A DNA stretch of 64,000 nucleotides from Bacteroidota bacterium (GTDB lineage Bacteria > Bacteroidota > Bacteroidia > Chitinophagales > Chitinophagaceae). The position numbers and the translations under genes are program-made. Numbering within the stretch: the first letter of the stretch is position 1; every line of letters begins with the position of its first letter. The notes beneath the pieces are model-generated. The model saw only the letters and a list, made by a program, of their open reading frames with translations, had not been told where the DNA came from and made no database searches. Below are positions 33,994 to 43,869 of the stretch, piece by piece. The stretch covers positions 62,001 through 126,000 of the forward strand of contig JAFDXL010000010.1 of NCBI GenBank assembly GCA_018267955.1. The letters run 5' to 3'.

Positions 33994-35325
33994 ATGAAAG
34001 AAATTGATCTTTATTCCGAAGCAAAACCACGCTACTACCAACTCATCCCCAATAAGGAAGATGGGTTGATCATTCTTGCGCTGTATCAAAAATACGGACA
34101 GAACGAGTTTACGGAAGACCAGATTATCCAGGTGATCAATAAGGTGCTGAGCGATCTGGGTAGTTCGGGATTGCGGGAAGAGAGCAACCGCAACAACAAC
34201 ATTATCCTGCGTTTGCAAGAATTTTTTCTCTGGCGAGATCGGAAGCGGAAGCTATATGGATTTAAAAACTATGGAATAGAGTTTTGTGAGAAAATATCCA
34301 AACGTCTTTCCGAAAGCTACCATCCGGCCAAGATAGAGCGCCTGTTTAAACACCTGCTGGAAACCCTGAAAGTAAGCCTTGAAAAAGGGCCAGCCGAAGA
34401 ACTATTTATATGGAAGGAAGATCATTTCCAACAGCGTAGCGTTGAGCTAGCCAAGCAGATAGAAATATTGGATCAACAAGTAAGCCAGTCGGTAGCAGAT
34501 TTTCGTTTCCAGATCAAACAGCCACAGGAAAACATCGTGCAGGTGATCGATAACATTAGCGCGGGTCTGGATGCTATCAAACAGCATGTAGATGAACTCA
34601 AAGCCGGTTTTCAGATCACTTATGATATAGATGATGTCTTGGAGCCGATGCTGAAAGATCCTGCATGTTTTGAGTTGCTGGATAGCATAGCTGAGGTAAT
34701 GCAGTATAACGAACACGTTCGCAACCACCTTGACCAGGTGAGTGTGCGTATTGATAAAATTAAGCCCGGTATACGGGAGTTTATTTTTGAGTTTAACCAA
34801 AGGGAACTGGACCGTAAAACGGATCAATTTATTCATTACCTGCTCGATCATACCTCGTACACACGTCAGGAAGGCCAAACCAAAAAACTTATTTTGCCGG
34901 AGAAAGTGATGCCGCTCGTCATCAAAATACCGGAAGCGGCCCCCAAGTTTTGTGTACTTACCGAAAAGGATCTCAGCAGAAAAGCGCCGCTGCCCGCTAC
35001 GGCCCGATCTGTAGATACGGAGCAGACAATGGTGGCTATGGTTAAGAACCGTGAGAAGCTGGCACAAAGGAAGCGCATTCAGGACTGGACCCAACAGGCG
35101 CTGCGGCACATACAACAAAATGGCCAACTGGACTTTTCTCCTTTCTTCTTCCACATACTGGCTGCCGAACAGAACGACCTGAACATTCCTGTAAGGGTTG
35201 CGCAAAGGTTGGTGAAACAGTGCAATGGTCGGCAATATACGGTAAGTGTAGCCCAGCAAGAATATCATAATCCCGACTATCAAAATCTTTCATTATGGAA
35301 CATGACGATACAGAAAAGGATTTGA
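33994..35325 (+). CDS. jetA: Wadjet subunit JetA (MksF/MukF-like kleisin)
   Basis: The 443-residue product has a winged-helix-like N-terminus (LIILALYQKYGQNEFTEDQ), a helical middle with several long amphipathic helices, and a C-terminal region that would bridge the SMC heads, the layout of MukF/MksF kleisins. Direct sequence recognition of kleisins is weak; the assignment rests mainly on gene order with an MksE-like, an SMC-like and a Toprim gene. It is the first of four overlapping genes of a Wadjet system, which extrudes and cuts small circular DNA. The following gene overlaps its end by 31 bp. Confidence 0.8.
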   Translation: MKEIDLYSEAKPRYYQLIPNKEDGLIILALYQKYGQNEFTEDQIIQVINKVLSDLGSSGLREESNRNNNIILRLQEFFLWRDRKRKLYGFKNYGIEFCEKISKRLSESYHPAKIERLFKHLLETLKVSLEKGPAEELFIWKEDHFQQRSVELAKQIEILDQQVSQSVADFRFQIKQPQENIVQVIDNISAGLDAIKQHVDELKAGFQITYDIDDVLEPMLKDPACFELLDSIAEVMQYNEHVRNHLDQVSVRIDKIKPGIREFIFEFNQRELDRKTDQFIHYLLDHTSYTRQEGQTKKLILPEKVMPLVIKIPEAAPKFCVLTEKDLSRKAPLPATARSVDTEQTMVAMVKNREKLAQRKRIQDWTQQALRHIQQNGQLDFSPFFFHILAAEQNDLNIPVRVAQRLVKQCNGRQYTVSVAQQEYHNPDYQNLSLWNMTIQKRI

Positions 35326-35975
35326 ACCTACGTTATGCATTTATGACGGACAGGGCGGCCAAAGGCACCTTTGCCAAACTGGACTACCAGCTCAGGTCGG
35401 GCACGCACATACAGCGCAATTTCCCTAAACCGGCTGCGCTCTATGCCTTCCTGGACAAATACCATGACAGTCTGCAGGCTTATTATGAAGACTTTTTTGA
35501 CATGCTGCTCAAAAAGGAGGGCGAAGGGTGGAATGCCTATTTTTATCTTGATTTTCATGAACATTCACGGGGAAAAATACCTTCCGATCCTTCCTTTAAG
35601 GCGTATCTCAAAACCGAATATGTCCTGATAGGGCTGCTCTTTTTCAAAGTATTCAGACTCGATGGCAACATTGAATTGTCTAAAATATCGGATTTCATTA
35701 ACCTGTTGTACCAGGAATACGACGATCTGCTCAATAAGTTGCAACGCGTAGTGTCGTCTATCGAAAGCGACGCCGGTTCAGATATGAACGAAGGAAAACT
35801 AAATAGTCTGGTTCATAAAGCCTTTTCCGAATTTCATCAGTTGGGCTGGATAGAAAAGGATGCAAACGACAGCGATTATTTTACTTGTCAGCCCTCGTTT
35901 GAAAGGTTAAGAAGGATTTACTATCCACAGATTGAAACGATTGACGAAATTATAAAGCGCAAGGAGCATGGCTAA
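35295..35975 (+). CDS. jetB: Wadjet subunit JetB (MksE/MukE-like)
   Basis: The 226-residue product is a mixed helical protein with two winged-helix-like halves, of MukE/MksE size. I keep the ATG at 35295, which overlaps jetA by 31 bp; an in-frame ATG at 35343 would remove the overlap. The C-terminus overlaps the jetC start by 8 bp. JetB binds the kleisin JetA and DNA in the Wadjet condensin complex. Confidence 0.78.
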   Translation: MEHDDTEKDLNLRYAFMTDRAAKGTFAKLDYQLRSGTHIQRNFPKPAALYAFLDKYHDSLQAYYEDFFDMLLKKEGEGWNAYFYLDFHEHSRGKIPSDPSFKAYLKTEYVLIGLLFFKVFRLDGNIELSKISDFINLLYQEYDDLLNKLQRVVSSIESDAGSDMNEGKLNSLVHKAFSEFHQLGWIEKDANDSDYFTCQPSFERLRRIYYPQIETIDEIIKRKEHG

Positions 35976-38900
35976 GTTTCAACCCAAAATATATAGCCTG
36001 TCTACACTCAACATAAGGCAGCATTTCAATTGCGATTATCGTTTTCATGATTTTCGTACTGATTTTAGCGGCGAAAGCGGAAGTGGCAAAAGTCTGATCG
36101 CCGATTTTATACAATTGCTTTTGGTAGGTTCCGGTGTTTTTAAGTCAGGGACAGAAGGCGTAAAAAACAGAGATACCAGTGGGCTGGCATTGAAAAGTGC
36201 GGGAGGCGGCTACGGACGCGGCTATATCCTGATCAATGTGGAGGTGCAACCACGCCAATACATTGCGCTCGGCGGCTACCTGGAGTCATCGAGCACGCAG
36301 ATGCTGTTTTTTATTGTGCAGGCAGGATACGATTTTGAGGAAATACTTGCACCAATGAACGCGCCTGTTTTTTACAAAGATCTGTTGGTAGATGGCCAGA
36401 TAGACACTTTGGAAAACCTGGAAAAAAGCCCGTTGGAAAAGGGCTATCTGAAAAAGATAAGTAATAAGAAGTACCACCATTTGCTTTTTAATAACGGCAT
36501 ACTGGCTGTAGATCTTAGTCAAAACGAGCAAAGCCTGAAAAGCTATGCGGCCATTATCCGTTCTTTTTCCAGGGGCAAAGGTTTTTTTACCCATTCAGAT
36601 GCTTTAAAAACGTTTCTGTTTGGCGACGCAGACCAAAAGCGACTCCTGGCAAAGTACAACGAAGAACTACAAAACATTCATACAGACCACCAGCAACATC
36701 AGCGCTTGCAGGAGGAGATTGCACTAATCAAGGATAAGGAACAAAAGATAGAGCGTGTAATGCATGATTTTAACGCTTACCATCTTTTGAGAAAGCAGTT
36801 CAGTCAGGAGAGTACAAGCTTTTGGTTCCGGGAAAATGCCAGTGTTACCCAAGAATTGGAACAAGCAGAGCAAGCCTATCAAGTAAGTAGCGCACGAAAA
36901 TTTTTGGTTGCGAAAAGGTTAGCCACCAAGAAAAAAACAGACATAACGAACAGGTATGATGCTATAAGGGAATTAAGAAACAAACGCCAACATGCGGAGC
37001 AGGATAATGCAATGCTTGAAACACAAAAAGACAGTGCAAAAAAGCTGCTGGACGAAAGTACAAGGTATAAGGACCTGATTGACACAGTAAGCCGTTGGTT
37101 GACCGGCGACCGGCAAGATCTGACTGCCATCAGGCAATGGCACGCGGAAGAACGCAGCAAGCTGACGGACGCGGACACGTTTAGGGCGTTTGAAGCTTAT
37201 CTGCAGACGCACCGCTTACAAGGTGAGTTCAAGCAATCGGACTGGTATCGGAAGGACTTTGCAACAGCGTGGGAAAGGACTTTGCAAAAGCTGAAGAAGC
37301 TGGAGGAAACTATCATAAAGCAGGAGGTTCAGGTACTGTTTTCAGACCTCGACAATCCGGCATCGCTGGCTCATTGGGCTATTGCACAGCTAGCGCTGCC
37401 ACTGAATATAGAGCAGGAAAGTTTGTTATTCCATTTTCAACCTCTGTCGAGAACAGCCCCCATTCCGCCGGAGAAGCGATATCTGCCCTTTCCGGAAAGG
37501 TTGTTTAAAAATCCGGTCGTAGTCAACGCAGATGATAAGGGATTCTGGCTGGAACTAAATGGCCTCTATGAATATATTGCGTATGTACCAGAACAGCATC
37601 TCAACGTGCCGCACGATCAAATCAAACTGGATCGTGTGCCATTAAAGGCGCTGAAGCAACAGCTTGATACTTTAGAACAGGAATATAAGCAGCTAAAAAA
37701 CCTAAAAGAAAAACTGGAAGCCTATCCGGCATTAGAAAAGGCGATTGCCTTATACAAAGCCAACCAAAGTGAGTTATTTGTACCAATAGACGATATAGCA
37801 CATTTAACGCCGCCGGAATTGGAGCGGCATCTCTCTGCCTTTCAAAATTCGAAACAGCACCTGTCAGACTATCAGAGAGATGAGGAGGCTTATGGTATTG
37901 CGCTTGGTAATTATACGCTGATGAAACGTGCTGGCGAGGATGCTAAAGATAAGATCGATGAAGCGGTGTGTTATATGAACGAACACTATGGTGGTACTGA
38001 TTTCGAATTGTTGTTACAAGCAGTAGAAAGCGATCTGCTGCTTGCTGAAAATGCGCTGGATGACCTTATAATAAACCAAACTATTTCGCTGCGGAAAATG
38101 CAAGGACTGGAAGCGGAGCTTTTCGGTACTAATCCTGCCATGCACAAACTGCACGAGATGAATACTAAGGCAGAGGCTGACTATAGCGGAGCAAAAAGCC
38201 TCCGGGAACAGAAAAAGGAGCGGTGCATATCAAGCCTGGATAAGCTTAATGAAGCAAAAATGAAATTTATGGCCGAGCATCAGCGCGACTTTGTGGCCGA
38301 TCAGGATATGGTCAAAATAGATCGCGAGCCGGACGAAAAACAAAGTGAAACTGCCCATAACAGGTTTATAAATACCTATGAATTTGCCAGTGAAGAGATA
38401 GAAGACAAAACGATCTTGAAAGATTATTCGGTGGGCGTGCTGGCGCATAAGTTATTGCCTACGGTTTTTCCTACACAGCAACTCCAGGAAGAACTTATCG
38501 GTGAACAGATTGAGAAAAGGCTTACGGAACTGGCCAATGATCTGCAAAGTATCGGGTCAAGAAAGATAGAGATCCTCCACAATGTATTTAGTGAAGTACA
38601 TAAAGCCTATAATGAATACCTGACCAAAGTACAGCGCATAGGCCGGTATTTATCCAATCATGAAATTACAGGTGGTAATTATGCCAACTTGCAACATAAG
38701 CCTGCGCCGGGCTACCCTGAAGACTGGATGAAGGTTTTCAGAAAACGCCTGAACCATGAAATGCAGGAAGTGGGCCTGTTTGCGTCTGCCCATAAGCAGG
38801 ATATTAGCGATATCATGCTCAGTGTTTTTCGAGATGCCAATGGCGATAGGAATGCTAAAGTAGAAGACCTCCTGAATCCACGCTCTTATTTTGACCTGCT

Positions 38901-39282
38901 TTTTGAAATCAAGCTGGAAGACGGTCAGAGCAATTCGGGGAGTAATGGACAAACCTACACCGCCAATGCCTTACTTTGTTTGGCAAGATTGTCCCTGATC
39001 GAAGATGAAGATCGTTCAGGTATACGTGTGATGCCGATTGACGAAGCGGAGGGTTTGGGTGGCAATTATGAAATGTTGCATGCCCTGGCAAAGAAAGAGG
39101 GCTACCAGCTCATAACCATGTCTATCGATACTGCCGGTGATATCAACAACGATGGGCAATATATCTATATCATGCACGACAACAAGGATGCTACCGGGCT
39201 AACCTATGTGCCACCGCTGGGCATTTTCCATGATGGTCAATTAACGGAAAACATAAATGAAATCTTTGAAGAAACTACCTAA
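35968..39282 (+). CDS. jetC: Wadjet subunit JetC (MksB/SMC-like ATPase)
   Basis: The 1104-residue product has Walker A SGESGSGKS (Lys41, Ser42), long coiled coils with a hinge-like middle, a signature-like stretch (SNSGSNGQT) and Walker B VMPIDEAEGLG near the C-terminus, as in MukB/MksB/JetC. It powers loop extrusion by the Jet complex. It has no zinc hook, which separates it from the SbcC and ABC-3C ATPases upstream. Composition is closer to SbcC than to the intervening AT-rich block. The jetD start overlaps its end by 26 bp. Confidence 0.88.
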   Translation: MAKFQPKIYSLSTLNIRQHFNCDYRFHDFRTDFSGESGSGKSLIADFIQLLLVGSGVFKSGTEGVKNRDTSGLALKSAGGGYGRGYILINVEVQPRQYIALGGYLESSSTQMLFFIVQAGYDFEEILAPMNAPVFYKDLLVDGQIDTLENLEKSPLEKGYLKKISNKKYHHLLFNNGILAVDLSQNEQSLKSYAAIIRSFSRGKGFFTHSDALKTFLFGDADQKRLLAKYNEELQNIHTDHQQHQRLQEEIALIKDKEQKIERVMHDFNAYHLLRKQFSQESTSFWFRENASVTQELEQAEQAYQVSSARKFLVAKRLATKKKTDITNRYDAIRELRNKRQHAEQDNAMLETQKDSAKKLLDESTRYKDLIDTVSRWLTGDRQDLTAIRQWHAEERSKLTDADTFRAFEAYLQTHRLQGEFKQSDWYRKDFATAWERTLQKLKKLEETIIKQEVQVLFSDLDNPASLAHWAIAQLALPLNIEQESLLFHFQPLSRTAPIPPEKRYLPFPERLFKNPVVVNADDKGFWLELNGLYEYIAYVPEQHLNVPHDQIKLDRVPLKALKQQLDTLEQEYKQLKNLKEKLEAYPALEKAIALYKANQSELFVPIDDIAHLTPPELERHLSAFQNSKQHLSDYQRDEEAYGIALGNYTLMKRAGEDAKDKIDEAVCYMNEHYGGTDFELLLQAVESDLLLAENALDDLIINQTISLRKMQGLEAELFGTNPAMHKLHEMNTKAEADYSGAKSLREQKKERCISSLDKLNEAKMKFMAEHQRDFVADQDMVKIDREPDEKQSETAHNRFINTYEFASEEIEDKTILKDYSVGVLAHKLLPTVFPTQQLQEELIGEQIEKRLTELANDLQSIGSRKIEILHNVFSEVHKAYNEYLTKVQRIGRYLSNHEITGGNYANLQHKPAPGYPEDWMKVFRKRLNHEMQEVGLFASAHKQDISDIMLSVFRDANGDRNAKVEDLLNPRSYFDLLFEIKLEDGQSNSGSNGQTYTANALLCLARLSLIEDEDRSGIRVMPIDEAEGLGGNYEMLHALAKKEGYQLITMSIDTAGDINNDGQYIYIMHDNKDATGLTYVPPLGIFHDGQLTENINEIFEETT

Positions 39283-40252
39283 CAATACGGATTTTACATG
39301 GCCGCTACTGAAAGCCTTGCATGACTTGTACGAGAAAAAGAAGACCGTTGCTAAAATTCAGGACTTGGATTTTATAAGATACTTGATGTCGCAGACAGAT
39401 CTTATTGCGCAAAAGAAGGGAAACAATAAGATCCTGGTGGCACAAGATGGTTATGAGGCATATTACGAAGCATATTTTCAATCCGCGTATCAATACTATT
39501 ACGACTTTCTTACCCAGGTAGACATCCGTCCGGATGGTGGTAAGAATTTCACCGAGGAGGATATCCGTACTTTGATGGTTATTTATGAAAGCAAAGATGA
39601 ATTGAAGGGTAACTTGTTAAATATTGAAGATTTTTCCGGTAAAATATTCGACTATGCAGGTTCGAAATATTTGAAATTTAAGGATAGCGTACGTAATGCG
39701 GTATTGAAAATTTTAGAAATAGATGAATTTCCACAAAACTCAAAAGACTTGCAGTATAGGCTGGTAGTAGATTATCCTAAACCTAAAGCCATTATCCTCT
39801 GTGAGAACAAATCCTTTCTGAAACAGCCTTGGAACGCTAAAGAGCTTGAAGTTAAACTATGGCATGTTGGCGGTAACAATATTGCTATTGTGAAAGACAT
39901 CGATGAAATGGAGTTATCTTATCCAATCTATTATAGTTGTGACTGGGATTTTGATGGGTTACGGATATTTCAACGTATCAAGGCCAGATTGGAAAGTCGT
40001 GGAGCAACCATTAAAATCTTAGTACCGCCGCCGCATCATCATTATCTGCCCAGTGACTCCTTTATGCACAAAAGTAGATGGAACTATAAACAAGACTTTT
40101 CAGGACTGGACCGAAACGCATTTTCCGCAAATGAGCAGGATCTGATAGACAAACTGATAAAAGAGGATTTGTGGATTGAGGAAGAAAGAATTGTTTTGAA
40201 GGAGATGTATTATTACAACATCTCAAATAATACAACATTTCATAAAAGTTAG
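39257..40252 (+). CDS. jetD: Wadjet nuclease subunit JetD (Toprim/DUF2220-like)
   Basis: The 331-residue product has a helical N-terminal arm and a C-terminal Toprim domain: Glu183 in AIILCENKSFL and Asp229/Asp231/Asp233 in CDWDFDG. This matches MksG/JetD, the topoisomerase VI-like nuclease that cuts plasmid DNA after the SMC complex has extruded it. It is somewhat shorter than many JetD proteins, mainly in the N-terminal part. I cannot assign Wadjet type I, II or III with confidence. It is the last gene of the operon and converges with the transposase-fusion gene 54 bp away; no strong terminator is visible between them. Confidence 0.85.
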   Translation: MKSLKKLPNNTDFTWPLLKALHDLYEKKKTVAKIQDLDFIRYLMSQTDLIAQKKGNNKILVAQDGYEAYYEAYFQSAYQYYYDFLTQVDIRPDGGKNFTEEDIRTLMVIYESKDELKGNLLNIEDFSGKIFDYAGSKYLKFKDSVRNAVLKILEIDEFPQNSKDLQYRLVVDYPKPKAIILCENKSFLKQPWNAKELEVKLWHVGGNNIAIVKDIDEMELSYPIYYSCDWDFDGLRIFQRIKARLESRGATIKILVPPPHHHYLPSDSFMHKSRWNYKQDFSGLDRNAFSANEQDLIDKLIKEDLWIEEERIVLKEMYYYNISNNTTFHKS

Positions 40253-40306
40253 ATATAATTTACAGAATTTGAAGAAGTGTACTCTGAAAGAATTTAAGCG
40301 GACTAT

Positions 40307-43300
40307 CTACAATTTTCCTAAGAAATCCTCATACCCTTTCCAGCTCTCCATCCGGGTATAATGAACTTTGGGATCTCTTGGGATTTCGGGTGGGATAGTG
40401 CCATTCTTACATAGGGTAACAAATACGTTCTTAGACCGGATATGTAGTGGTGCTAAAAAGGGTTTAGCCTCCTCATAACTCCAGAAAATCTTATATTGAT
40501 TGGCGACACGAGCTGTGCCGAGGAATTTCCCCCATCCTTCAAATTCATGATAAGCTTTATCTGGTGCTGCAGGAATGGTAGCGGGACGTTCTCCTGTTTT
40601 ACTCCATATCATATATGCTTCGCATGTTTGAATGCCGATGGCCTGCACATACGCTTTTGCCTGCTCGTAGGGCATTTTTTTCTTCCTTTGATTCTGAATG
40701 TTTCCAGTCCCCAACCAATCACCCAAGCCGTTCCATCCAGCATACTTATAGACCTTTTCAGGCTCATGAGGTATTGTCTTGGGGCGCTTTTTGCTTTTTA
40801 ACCATATACGGTACTCCTCTCGATTTTTCAATCCTAATCGCCGCATATATGTCCTGGCTCTTTCAAACGGCCAGAAGCTGCACCCTGCCCAATCTTCCCA
40901 GCTGATCCAACCGTTGTCCTTATATACTTTTTCCGGATAGAGCGGGATAAAATGCGGACGTTTCCCGGATCGATCCCATGCTACCCATTCGGAGCGTTTC
41001 TCCAGTTTCAGCTTTCGTACATATTGTCTTGCCTGGCTAAAAGGCAAATAACCGGGCAAAATATCAGGATGTACGTTTTCCCAGATGCCAGATTTACGCC
41101 TTAAAAAATTTAGGAAGCGTATATTACGGTATCGACAAGTTTGGGCAAGGCTGAGCATTTTCAAGTAATCTCTCAATCCATTTTCGCCGATCATTCCTTT
41201 TACACCACGTCTATATTGTGCAAATGCTTTTACTGCCGCTTCCGCATTGTTGTTGTTCCAGGGAACGCCGTCATGTTGCAGAAACGTCCACAATTGTTGC
41301 CAATGTTTCTGAAAGCGTTTAGCACATTTAACTGCCAATTCACTTTTATGTAGGATTTCTACGTGACGCTGCAAGAAATACTGCGTGTCCTTTATGTGCT
41401 TTTGTAAATGCAGCCGCTTTAAACCATATCGGTCAATAGTTGCAATAATCTTCCGGAGCAGTGTATTAAAACCTGTAACAATAGTCTTGTATTCTTCATC
41501 AAAGGGATTTTTAAAAAGATCATCATTCAAATCGCGAATCAGATGTATCAGGCATTTTTGCCTGATGACTGGCAGCGATTCATACGAAGGAAAAAAGTCC
41601 GTAATAATAATGCCTTTATAGTTTTTTAGCCATTCATGGAGAAAAGCTCCGTCTCTCGTATCTGTATAATGGTAGAGTACAGTGTGTGCAGTGGCAAATA
41701 CCCAGACATAGCCACTCTTATTTTCCAGGTATATAGATGTTTCATCAATATGGATGACCGGGCTGCGTAGAATAATCTCCTTGATACAACTTACTTCCGG
41801 CTCCCACTGTTTCCACCATTTCTGTTTACGCATCACCAGGTACATTGGACTGATCCAGATCCCGAATTGCTCCTGCATGATACTGCTGATAAGATAGTTG
41901 CTGATATTGTAGTTGATGTACAGATAGGTGACATAGGCAAAAAGGTTGTCGCCATATTGTGTACGCCGGAGGATGTGATCATTATAATGTTGCCAGCATT
42001 TTCCGCATCTTGACCTAGTTCCGATGTATTCTGTCACGTGTTGCTTAATACTGGTATTAGCGAATTTAAGATCGGTCTGTACTACACGTCTTTTTTGATG
42101 ATAGTGATATACTTTGGCAGACCCACACTTAGGGCATTCCGTTAAAGGAGTTAAGGTGATCGTTTCATGTATTTTGTGCGGCTCCCACACAGGTACTCCC
42201 TTTTTGTGTTCGGTCGGTTTTGCTAAAGCAATGGCAGATATCGACAAAGCCTCTTTATTTCTCCAATAGATCTTTGATCGCTGATAATCGAAGTAAGCTG
42301 CTTTACTGATAAATTGGAAGTCATCTCCCAATTCAGGATTATTCTGAAACTTGAACAAGCTTTGTTTTTTCATTTCAGATACCTCCTGTATACCGTCCTG
42401 TGCGCTCCCTTGCGCCAAATGTGTAAACCATTCCCTGACGACACATAGGGCTTTGCAATCGTCCAGGTTGTATTGTATAAGTGATTCTTTAATGCTACTG
42501 TACTTATTCCCTTCCCATTTTTTTCGCCATTGAATACTTTGCTTGCCATCATCAAGTGTTTGATTCCATTTAAAGCCTAGGAAATGCCCCAATTCTTTTA
42601 ATCCGTTACTGTAAATAGGTGGATAAACATGTGTCCGTAAAAGCGCCAGAAGGTTAAACATCCTTGGCAATACAGTTACAATTTCGCTTTTAAGTGCTGG
42701 GAATTTCTTCTGTACATACTGAAGACTTTTGGTTTCATAGCTGCCATAATGATAAATCGTAGCTTCGGGATATTGCTTCAATAATCCAAACAGACGGACA
42801 AAGATTTCCTTTTCCTCATTTGGAGTGTCAGCCCAAAATGAATAATGGTTGTTAATTCCATCCTCCGTTACGATTATTGCACCTACTAAGTATATAAAAC
42901 GCTCATCCGGTAGGCCTTCAAAATCCAGATAAATGGAAACAGGTGTTTCTTTTACATCTGGCGGGTAAAGGACAAATGTTTTTCGCTCCGTTACAGCAAG
43001 CGCCTTTAATTCCCATAAATAGTTGCCAGATGGTTGCGGATGTTTTCGCCGTCGTCTTGGACGAAACAAGTGTGAAAGTTGCTGAATAGAGTAAATACCC
43101 CTTTTATGAAATTTCAATATCACTTTGGGTGGTATGCCTGTCATCAAACTGATGCAATTCTTTTCGACCAGCTTTGAAAGACATGCATTCTGAAAAGGAC
43201 ATTCAGGACAATGTGGATTCCTGTAAAAAGTGGGAGGAGTATTATTGTCAATGATCTGTAAAGTATCGGTTAGTAATTTCCGGGCTTTGACAGAAGTCAA

Positions 43301-43555
43301 TTTTAATTTCAGTGTGGATGTTTGTTGGTTCTTATAAATGATATGTACCGGCAGAATAGTTGTAGTACTTGAGGATGCAATACCTAATGCTGTCAAGACA
43401 AGTTTATCTTCTGGTGTAACAGAATCAGTGGAAAGTAAAAGAGGCTTTTTTAGATCTGCCGGGATTGCTACCTGATGTGGATCATTCTTGGCAAGCTGCC
43501 ATGCTTTATAATGGCAGTGAAGCATGGCTTGCAATATATCCCGATTCGGTTGCAC
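40307..43555 (-). CDS. Fusion protein: TM0106-type RecB-like/DEDD nuclease plus IS66-type transposase plus integrase repeats
   Basis: One 1082-residue frame joins four parts. Residues 1-165: a Cas4/RecB-like start (DILQAMLHCHYKAW) and a C-x2-C-x5-C cluster (Cys116, 119, 125), shorter than expected, with no visible D...ExK. Residues 190-380: an RNase H-like DEDD domain with YLDFEG (Asp211, Glu213), YSFWAD, IYSNGLKELG and YNLDDC (Asp365/366), as in the TM0106 family. Residues 470-820: an IS66-type transposase with zinc finger (Cys474, 477, 517, 520) and DDE residues Asp604 (HIDETS), Asp653 (ITDFFPSY) and Glu772 (NNNAEAA). Residues 837-1080: four repeats of about 60 residues like phage-integrase repeat units. 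GTG at 43555 is used; a stop lies three codons upstream. No TnpA/TnpB partners or terminal repeats are seen. Confidence 0.85.
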   Translation of the reverse strand: MQPNRDILQAMLHCHYKAWQLAKNDPHQVAIPADLKKPLLLSTDSVTPEDKLVLTALGIASSSTTTILPVHIIYKNQQTSTLKLKLTSVKARKLLTDTLQIIDNNTPPTFYRNPHCPECPFQNACLSKLVEKNCISLMTGIPPKVILKFHKRGIYSIQQLSHLFRPRRRRKHPQPSGNYLWELKALAVTERKTFVLYPPDVKETPVSIYLDFEGLPDERFIYLVGAIIVTEDGINNHYSFWADTPNEEKEIFVRLFGLLKQYPEATIYHYGSYETKSLQYVQKKFPALKSEIVTVLPRMFNLLALLRTHVYPPIYSNGLKELGHFLGFKWNQTLDDGKQSIQWRKKWEGNKYSSIKESLIQYNLDDCKALCVVREWFTHLAQGSAQDGIQEVSEMKKQSLFKFQNNPELGDDFQFISKAAYFDYQRSKIYWRNKEALSISAIALAKPTEHKKGVPVWEPHKIHETITLTPLTECPKCGSAKVYHYHQKRRVVQTDLKFANTSIKQHVTEYIGTRSRCGKCWQHYNDHILRRTQYGDNLFAYVTYLYINYNISNYLISSIMQEQFGIWISPMYLVMRKQKWWKQWEPEVSCIKEIILRSPVIHIDETSIYLENKSGYVWVFATAHTVLYHYTDTRDGAFLHEWLKNYKGIIITDFFPSYESLPVIRQKCLIHLIRDLNDDLFKNPFDEEYKTIVTGFNTLLRKIIATIDRYGLKRLHLQKHIKDTQYFLQRHVEILHKSELAVKCAKRFQKHWQQLWTFLQHDGVPWNNNNAEAAVKAFAQYRRGVKGMIGENGLRDYLKMLSLAQTCRYRNIRFLNFLRRKSGIWENVHPDILPGYLPFSQARQYVRKLKLEKRSEWVAWDRSGKRPHFIPLYPEKVYKDNGWISWEDWAGCSFWPFERARTYMRRLGLKNREEYRIWLKSKKRPKTIPHEPEKVYKYAGWNGLGDWLGTGNIQNQRKKKMPYEQAKAYVQAIGIQTCEAYMIWSKTGERPATIPAAPDKAYHEFEGWGKFLGTARVANQYKIFWSYEEAKPFLAPLHIRSKNVFVTLCKNGTIPPEIPRDPKVHYTRMESWKGYEDFLGKL

Positions 43556-43763
43556 AAACTTTCATTTTACGCACTATATAAAGTTATGTCAACCGATAGA
43601 AAAAGACATCAAACAGGTAACTTATCGATAGCTGCAATTGCTTCGTTTGTTGTGTAGGCAGGTAGCTGCAGTACCTTTCGCAAGGTTTAAAAAGTGTATT
43701 GCGGGCAAACATTTAAAATGCGATTTGTAATATTTTGAAATTGATTCAGTTATAAATCTGCCT

Positions 43764-43791
43764 CCAGACTTATTTTTGATAATTAGTCTGG
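43764..43791. repeat. Inverted repeat upstream of the transposase fusion
   Basis: CCAGACT and AGTCTGG (7 bp, perfect) enclose 14 AT-rich bases. The string AGTCTGGTTT recurs at about 43848-43857, and CCAGATTTTGAGTCT inside the tRNA fragment (43962-43976) is similar. These copies may be integrase-binding or recombination leftovers. The rest of 43556-43869 shows no gene. Confidence 0.4.
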
Positions 43792-43869
43792 TTTGAGCCG
43801 ATAAGAGTAGAATAACTATTTGATAATCTGTAAGTAATGGAAGATTTTTAGTCTGGTTTTGTAGGTCAA

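Noticed and set aside
34447-35283. Long minus-strand frame of 278 codons opposite jetA
   Set aside because: It lies wholly inside the convincing kleisin gene and its product has low-complexity, codon-shadow character with no recognisable domain.
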